DNA of 8,350 nt from contig DAOWHI010000119.1 in assembly GCA_030641505.1 (NCBI GenBank), positions 1 to 8,350 on the forward strand. Reading direction: 5' to 3'. The notes beneath the pieces were generated by a model. The model saw only the letters and a list, made by a program, of their open reading frames with translations, was not told the origin of the DNA and did not search any database. The stretch is from Gemmatimonadota bacterium (GTDB lineage: Bacteria; Gemmatimonadota; Gemmatimonadetes; JACCXV01; JAHWKZ01). The position numbers were made by a program, and so were the translations under genes. Below are positions 3,922-8,350 of the stretch, in pieces; the first letter of the stretch is position 1, and each line of letters begins with the position of its first letter.

Positions 3922-6111
3922 CTAGAAGTCCAGCCCCCACGTCACGATCAGTGTCCGCCCGGGCTCCGGTCGGAAGAAAGCCGCGTTCGAGAACTCGGCG
4001 TACAGTTCGTCCGTGAGGTTGGCGATGGTGATCCCGATCCGTTGCCGGTACGACGTATTCTCGAACAGGGTCAAACCGCCGCGAAGGGTGTGCGTCGTAA
4101 ATGCCGGCAGCTCAGAGCCTACCGGATTGGTGATCAGGAGAACGTCCTCACGATCGCCGTTGCGACGCAGCCGATACTCAGCGAACCACTGCTCACCTGG
4201 ATCCTCGATCCCGACGTGTAGGTTCAGCTTGCTTGAGAACGACTCGCCAACCGGGTTGGACGTGTCGAGCTCGTCCCGCGTCGACAGGTACGTGTAGTTC
4301 CCTCCGAAGTAAACGCCGTTCAGTAGTTGAACGTCGCCGGCAAGCTCGACTCCACGGAAGAGGAGCTCATCGACATTGACGTTCTCGAACTCCGGTAGCT
4401 CGTTGACGGTGTTCCCCGTCTGCGCGATCCGAATACCATCCTTGACCTTGTTACGGAACACGAATCCTTCGACATAAAACAACCTGCCGCGATACCGAGC
4501 CCCGACATCGACGTTGACGCTGGTCTCTGGCTCCAGGTCGGGATTCCGCGCCTGAAAAGCGGCGCCCTCGGGCGTCACTCCGCTGAAGAACAGCTCGACC
4601 AGGTTTGGCGCCCGAAACGCCCGACCGATCGAGCCAATCACGTTCAGGTTCTCGGTCACCCCAACGGTCGCGCCGGCCGATGCAACCACGGTTTGGTGCG
4701 ATTGCGATTCTAGCGAAGTGTCCAAACCCGGCGTCGGATCGGCTTCGGCCTGCACGTCCTGGAACCGCACCCCCAGGACGACAGATACGTCGGATGGCAG
4801 CGTGATCTCATCCTGCAAAAACCCTCCCACGCTCCGAAACGTCGCGTTGGGAACCGAAGACGTATCGTCCTCTTCGATCATCGGGGGACCGAACCCCAAG
4901 ATCGTGATGGTAGTTAGATCCGTGTTCTTGGAGTCGTCCCGGAAGAAATCCAACCCGTAGGTAAGACGATGGCGCTCCGCGGCCTGCTTCTTGGCCTCCG
5001 CCCTGAAGCCCGCGGTCTCGAGATCGGTGAAGTTCTCGGTTTTAACCTCCAGTGTGGCCCCGGGGCCAATGCCGGTGATCAAGCCAAGCTCGAGCTCCCG
5101 TTCGTTGTTCTGAACGTACCCCACCACATCGAGTTCATCCGCGACAGCCGTATTCAGACCCTGCGTCTGATACCGAAGCGTGTACTTGTCGAAATCCTGA
5201 AACGGGTAGATGATCTCGATCAACGGGTCATCGGGCGCAAACGCTGCCGGATCGACAAAGCCAAACCCAGTACGGTCGGCACGATAGCGCTCTAGCTTGA
5301 ACGTCAGGTCTTGATCCGGAGACGGAGCGAAACCGAGCAGCAGATTGAAGCTGTCGTCCTGGATCCCGGTATTCTGGACCTCGGTGTCTGAATCCAAGCG
5401 AATATCGCCGAACGATCCAGACGGCGCGTCGTAGGGATCGCTGTCTCGGTAGGTGCCGCTGGCCAGGAAAGAGAAGCGTCCATTCCGCCCGGAGAGGCTC
5501 ATCGCACCCTTGTTTTGATCATCGTGGCTGCTGAAGCGGTACCCAACGGTGCCATGCAGGCCCTCCTGGGTCGGCACGCGCGTTACCACGTTGACAACGC
5601 CGCCGATCGCATCTGTGCCATAAAGCACAGAAGCCGGCCCTCGAACGATCTCCACACTTTCGACGGAGGCCACGTCCACAAGAGCGGGGATCTCACCGAA
5701 ATCCTGCTGACGACGCGAGTTGTTGAGCCGCATCCCATCTTGCAGGAGCAGGATGCGCTGACCGCGCTGACCGCGGATCGTTGGTCGAGTCTGGTTTGTC
5801 CCGACACCACTCACGTCCAGCCCGGGCAGATCCTTGAACAGATCGGTCACGGTATTAGGGGCCCGATCTCGGATCATCCACTCATCGAGCACACTCACGG
5901 GCGCGTGACTGTCGAAGACATCGGTGGCGGTTCGTGTAACCGTCACCGTGATCGGTGTAACCCAGATCAGATCCAGTTCGATCTGCTGGGTGGTGTCTTG
6001 AGCTTGGTCGGCTTGAGCCACCAACGTGCCGGTTGACATCAGAAGCATGAGGGTGATCAGGGCAGGGTAGCGCCGAAAACCGATGCTGAAAGACTCACGG
6101 AGTAGGTTCAT
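3922..6111 (-). CDS. TonB-dependent outer-membrane receptor (FRAP/NPDL type)
   Basis: Ligand-gated outer-membrane beta barrel energised by TonB-ExbBD. From ATG 6111 it is 729 aa. An in-frame ATG at 6144 has no Shine-Dalgarno, whereas AAAGGAG lies 10 bases before 6111, and the peptide then begins MNLLRESFSIGFRRYP as a signal sequence with cleavage near LVAQA. Numbering from 6144 (subtract 11 for 6111): TonB box region PITVTVTRT (64-72); plug about 77-189 with RGQRGQRILLLQDGMRL, SVEIVRGPASVLYG and GGVVNVVT; barrel onward with FRAP (510-513) and NPDLEPETS (534-542); terminal DF with the usual aromatic last residue. FRAP plus NPxL is the box pair of heme/hemophore and related receptors. However, no histidine lies between the boxes, so the substrate (heme, siderophore, cobalamin, metal chelate or other) is undetermined. 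It precedes a seven-helix membrane protein by 38 bases. Confidence 0.93.
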   Translation of the reverse strand: MNLLRESFSIGFRRYPALITLMLLMSTGTLVAQADQAQDTTQQIELDLIWVTPITVTVTRTATDVFDSHAPVSVLDEWMIRDRAPNTVTDLFKDLPGLDVSGVGTNQTRPTIRGQRGQRILLLQDGMRLNNSRRQQDFGEIPALVDVASVESVEIVRGPASVLYGTDAIGGVVNVVTRVPTQEGLHGTVGYRFSSHDDQNKGAMSLSGRNGRFSFLASGTYRDSDPYDAPSGSFGDIRLDSDTEVQNTGIQDDSFNLLLGFAPSPDQDLTFKLERYRADRTGFGFVDPAAFAPDDPLIEIIYPFQDFDKYTLRYQTQGLNTAVADELDVVGYVQNNERELELGLITGIGPGATLEVKTENFTDLETAGFRAEAKKQAAERHRLTYGLDFFRDDSKNTDLTTITILGFGPPMIEEDDTSSVPNATFRSVGGFLQDEITLPSDVSVVLGVRFQDVQAEADPTPGLDTSLESQSHQTVVASAGATVGVTENLNVIGSIGRAFRAPNLVELFFSGVTPEGAAFQARNPDLEPETSVNVDVGARYRGRLFYVEGFVFRNKVKDGIRIAQTGNTVNELPEFENVNVDELLFRGVELAGDVQLLNGVYFGGNYTYLSTRDELDTSNPVGESFSSKLNLHVGIEDPGEQWFAEYRLRRNGDREDVLLITNPVGSELPAFTTHTLRGGLTLFENTSYRQRIGITIANLTDELYAEFSNAAFFRPEPGRTLIVTWGLDF

Positions 6112-6120
6112 GGACGCCCG

Positions 6121-6128
6121 TCTCCTTT
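6121..6128 (-). promoter_or_regulatory. Ribosome binding site deciding the receptor start
   Basis: On the minus strand AAAGGAGA lies about 10 bases upstream of ATG 6111. No comparable site precedes ATG 6144, so translation of the receptor most likely begins at 6111, directly giving a signal peptide. Confidence 0.6.
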
Positions 6129-6152
6129 CAGTGACGTATGTCATAAATAGAC

Positions 6153-6191
6153 CTACAACACAATTGTAGAGATCTGCACCACACTGAGTAA
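6153..6191 (-). promoter_or_regulatory. Candidate promoter with overlapping operator for the TonB-dependent receptor
   Basis: Reading the minus strand, a good -10 hexamer TACAAT (complement of 6163-6168) is preceded after 17 bases by a weak -35, TTACTC (complement of 6186-6191). An inverted repeat CTACAA-5-TTGTAG (6153-6169) covers the -10 and reaches the expected start point, as expected for a repressor operator. The mRNA leader to ATG 6111 would be about 45 bases. The repeat does not match a Fur box that I can recognise. Confidence 0.35.
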
Positions 6192-6210
6192 TTCGGGATT
6201 CTACGGCCCC

Positions 6211-6230
6211 AAAAACCCGTAGTATTACGG
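6211..6230 (-). terminator. Weak intrinsic terminator candidate after the response regulator
   Basis: On the minus strand CCGTA-ATAC-TACGG is followed by G and five T, starting 14 bases after the response regulator stop. The stem is only 5 bp, so termination would be partial at best. The same sequence also overlaps a CTACGG/CCGTAG dyad (6201-6222) and may instead be a regulatory site for the downstream receptor gene. Confidence 0.35.
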
Positions 6231-6244
6231 ATCGTGACCGCTCG

Positions 6245-6904
6245 CTACTCGGGAACGAGACCGGTCTTGATGGCCAGGCGCGTGAGCTCGGCGACGGAGT
6301 GGATGTCGAGCTTTCGCATCAGGTTTTCCCGGTGTGTCTCCACGGTGCGGACGCTAATGCCGAGCTCAGCCGCTACTTCCTTATTCGATCTCCCCATGGC
6401 CACATGAACCAGCACCTCTCGCTCGCGGTTCGTCAGCGACTCTATTCTCTGTCGCTTCGACCCCACCTGGACCTCCCCGCGAAGTGCGGCGCTAAGTCGA
6501 CTGGCGACCGGCGGGCTGAAGAACTCCTCGCCGCGGTGAACGGCCCGTACAGCGTCCCTGAGCTCGACGGGTAGAGAGTCCTTGAGTACGTACCCGTGGA
6601 CCCCCGCTCGTACCGCGCCCAACACGAACTCCGCGTGATCATGCATGCTAAGAATCAAGATCCGCGCTTCGGGCACATTGCGTCGAAGCTTGACCGCGAC
6701 CTTCAAACCTGATTCGCCGGGCATTGAGATATCCAACAGGATCACGTCAGGCCGGAGCGATTCGGCCAACCTCAGCGCCTCCTCGCCGCTAGCCGCCTCG
6801 GCGGTCACTTCGAAACCACTGCCCTCGTTCAAGACGTGACGGATCCCCTCCCGTACCAGAGGGTGATCGTCAACTACGAGGACCCGTATGTTCTCCAAAC
6901 TCAC
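6245..6904 (-). CDS. NarL/FixJ-family two-component response regulator
   Basis: 219-aa cytosolic transcription factor. The receiver domain (about 6-122) has the acidic pair D12-D13, phosphoacceptor D58 (VILLDISMPG), S86 and K108 (YVLKDS). The LuxR-type helix-turn-helix (about 154-215) carries the signatures LTNREREVL, GRSNKEVAAELGIS and VRTVETHRENLMRKL. It starts with GTG. Bases 6904-6901 read GTGA, so its start overlaps the kinase TGA stop and translation is probably coupled. It is the cognate partner of the upstream histidine kinase, phosphorylated at D58 and then binding DNA as a dimer. Target genes are unknown. The nearest candidates are the receptor operon just downstream and its dyads at 6153-6169 and 6201-6230. 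Confidence 0.95.
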   Translation of the reverse strand: MSLENIRVLVVDDHPLVREGIRHVLNEGSGFEVTAEAASGEEALRLAESLRPDVILLDISMPGESGLKVAVKLRRNVPEARILILSMHDHAEFVLGAVRAGVHGYVLKDSLPVELRDAVRAVHRGEEFFSPPVASRLSAALRGEVQVGSKRQRIESLTNREREVLVHVAMGRSNKEVAAELGISVRTVETHRENLMRKLDIHSVAELTRLAIKTGLVPE

Positions 6905-8350
6905 GTTGCTGGCCCGTCCAACGGCACTCGGACGCTGAGGTCCACCCCTTTACCCGGATCACCCGTCACGCTGACGGAGCCGCCGAGTCCCGCGATACGC
7001 TCCCGCATACCTACTAGACCCACTCGACCCTCAGCCGACAGGCGGTCGGTCCCACCGGGTTGTAGCCCGCTGCCGTCGTCCCTTACATGAACCACGATCT
7101 GCTCCTCCGTCAAATCCACCTTCACTTCGACCGTACTCGCTTCCGCATGCCGGGCCACATTTGTCAGTCCCTCCTGTAGAACACGAAACAGGGCCAATTC
7201 GGCTTCAGCCGACAGCTCGGGTAGGGCATCCGGCGCCACGAAACGGATAGCGAGTCCAGTCGTCTCGCCGAAGTCTCCTACCAACGCATGAAGCGCAGGA
7301 AGTAGGCCGAGCTCATCGAGCACCGGCGGTCTCAGATCCTGGGTCACTCTGCGAATGCTGTCGATTCCGGTATCGATCAGCTCGATCACTTGTTCGAGCC
7401 GCACTGCCTCCTCAGCCCTGGCCGCCTCACTGACGAGGCCAAGGTTCAGCTTGACCGCTGAGAACACCTGTGCCGTCTCGTCGTGCAACTCGCGCGAGAT
7501 GCGACGTCGCTGCTCCTCATGCTGTCGCACCATCCTCGAAGCGAGGCGTTCAAGCTCAGCAGTACGAGTTCGCAATCGCTGATCGAGGTCGGCCCTTTCG
7601 AGTGCCATGCCGATCTGCTGACCAAGGGCAACGAGAAAGCGGGCATCCAGCGCGGCAAAGGGATCGCTGGAATCACCGATCACGATGATCGCACCGGTTA
7701 CCTCCGACCCGTGCAGGACGGGCAAAGCCGCGGCATACGTGTTGCCTCCAGCGTTCGCCGTCGAACTTTCAGCGCCATCCCGAGGAGTCCCGCCGTGCAC
7801 CACTTCCGGGTGACCGGTTGCGACCGCACTATCGATCGCTTGGGCCAGATCCCCGTGTGGTTTCTCCGTCTCCCAATGTCCGCAAATGCCCGCGCCACGA
7901 ATAAACTGCCGCTCGCCATCCGCGACTTGATACATCGCCGCGCCTTTGACTGCCGGAAGACTCAGCAGGCGATCAAGCAGCACGTCGAGGATCTCGGCTC
8001 GTCCTCCGCCGCGTTGAAGGTCTCCCGATAGCGCAGAAAGAGTCCCCAGGCCACGATGAAGCTCCTCAAGAACGAGCAGCATGATTCCCGCGCCCATCGC
8101 CAACACGAAGATGATGTCCACGTAATACCCCCACGGACTCCAGGCACCGCGGGCGCGGAGAAACGGATAGTCGAGATGATGTACACTCCACAGGAGAAGC
8201 GAAACGAACAGCAGCCGTGCGCCAGTCGACCCGACCCTGCGGTCGTAACGATAGAAGACCCACCCTGTCCACAGCGTGGCCAAACTCAGGAATACGACCA
8301 TCGGGGCGGCCGCGGCAAGGAAGTTGTTCAACTGGTACATCGCCAGGTAC
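6901..8350 (-). CDS. Membrane-bound GAF-domain sensor histidine kinase (HisKA_3 / NarL-partner type), 5' end probably beyond the window
   Basis: Counting from ATG 8340 (479 aa): three hydrophobic segments (about 7-29, 41-56, 73-92); a GAF-like domain (about 112-248) containing AAMYQV and AAALPVLHGSEVTGAIIVIG; a coiled coil (about 247-280); the HisKA_3 dimerisation motif RRRISRELHDETAQ with phosphoacceptor H286 and the following LDELGLLPAL; and the HATPase domain with N box QEGLTNVARHA (N394), G1 DDGSG (421-425), G2 GRVGLVGMRERI and a glycine-rich end. It autophosphorylates and passes phosphate to the response regulator. The ATG at 8340 lacks a clear Shine-Dalgarno, and the frame stays open to the edge (Tyr-Leu-Ala before the Met). 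More transmembrane helices upstream are therefore likely, and I leave the 5' end open. The signal is unknown; I saw no heme- or Fe-S-binding cysteines in the GAF beyond a single C153. Confidence 0.93.
   Translation of the reverse strand, partial: YLAMYQLNNFLAAAAPMVVFLSLATLWTGWVFYRYDRRVGSTGARLLFVSLLLWSVHHLDYPFLRARGAWSPWGYYVDIIFVLAMGAGIMLLVLEELHRGLGTLSALSGDLQRGGGRAEILDVLLDRLLSLPAVKGAAMYQVADGERQFIRGAGICGHWETEKPHGDLAQAIDSAVATGHPEVVHGGTPRDGAESSTANAGGNTYAAALPVLHGSEVTGAIIVIGDSSDPFAALDARFLVALGQQIGMALERADLDQRLRTRTAELERLASRMVRQHEEQRRRISRELHDETAQVFSAVKLNLGLVSEAARAEEAVRLEQVIELIDTGIDSIRRVTQDLRPPVLDELGLLPALHALVGDFGETTGLAIRFVAPDALPELSAEAELALFRVLQEGLTNVARHAEASTVEVKVDLTEEQIVVHVRDDGSGLQPGGTDRLSAEGRVGLVGMRERIAGLGGSVSVTGDPGKGVDLSVRVPLDGPAT

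Noticed and set aside
3902..3925. Direct repeat ACGCTAG twice around the receptor stop codon
   Set aside because: Only 7 bases long with no associated structure; expected by chance.
5515..6036. 173-codon rightward open frame
   Set aside because: It lies wholly antisense to the plug region of the TonB-dependent receptor and has no recognisable protein features; it reflects GC-rich codon use on the other strand.
7483..8031. 182-codon rightward open frame
   Set aside because: Antisense to the GAF and kinase domains of the histidine kinase, with no domain signature and no ribosome site.
1..8350. Mobile elements, CRISPR array, tRNA or toxin-antitoxin pair
   Set aside because: No transposase or integrase motifs, terminal repeats, regularly spaced repeats, cloverleaf sequence or paired small overlapping same-strand genes of that kind were seen.

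Overview
The window is a compact, GC-rich bacterial chromosomal segment (about 60% GC by eye). The host is very probably diderm, because it carries a full-length TonB-dependent outer-membrane receptor with a signal peptide and a terminal aromatic residue. GC-rich coding, frequent GTG/TTG starts, a NarL-type two-component system and the beginning of a PF13796-like sensor protein fit an environmental GC-rich diderm lineage. Gemmatimonadota is my guess, but no marker gene is present to prove it. I see no rRNA, tRNA, insertion sequence, integrase, CRISPR array or phage gene.

Left part (1-1846): the first 49 codons of a membrane sensor protein run leftward off the window. A short divergent intergenic region holding three consecutive inverted repeats separates it from a rightward hutF, formimidoylglutamate deiminase of histidine degradation. 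All the active-site residues I recall for the family are in place. hutF contains a run of ten C. Its stop codon overlaps by 4 bases the stop of a convergent 80-aa conserved hypothetical gene that starts with TTG behind a near-perfect Shine-Dalgarno sequence.

Middle (1847-3157): divergent from the 80-aa gene is a 316-aa polytopic membrane protein with seven cysteines arranged like membrane-bound polyferredoxins. Its stop again overlaps by 4 bases that of a convergent gene, here a 78-aa DUF2007-like protein.

Right part (2921-8350), all leftward: in order of transcription come a membrane GAF sensor histidine kinase (5' end probably outside the window), a NarL/FixJ response regulator coupled to it by a GTGA overlap, a 100-bp gap with a weak terminator and a promoter/operator candidate, the TonB-dependent receptor, a 235-aa seven-helix membrane protein of unknown function, and the DUF2007-like gene. 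Spacings of 37 and 18 bases make the last three a plausible operon. The adjacent two-component system may control it; that is inference. The best candidates for undescribed biology are the Fe-S membrane protein and the receptor / seven-helix / DUF2007 unit.
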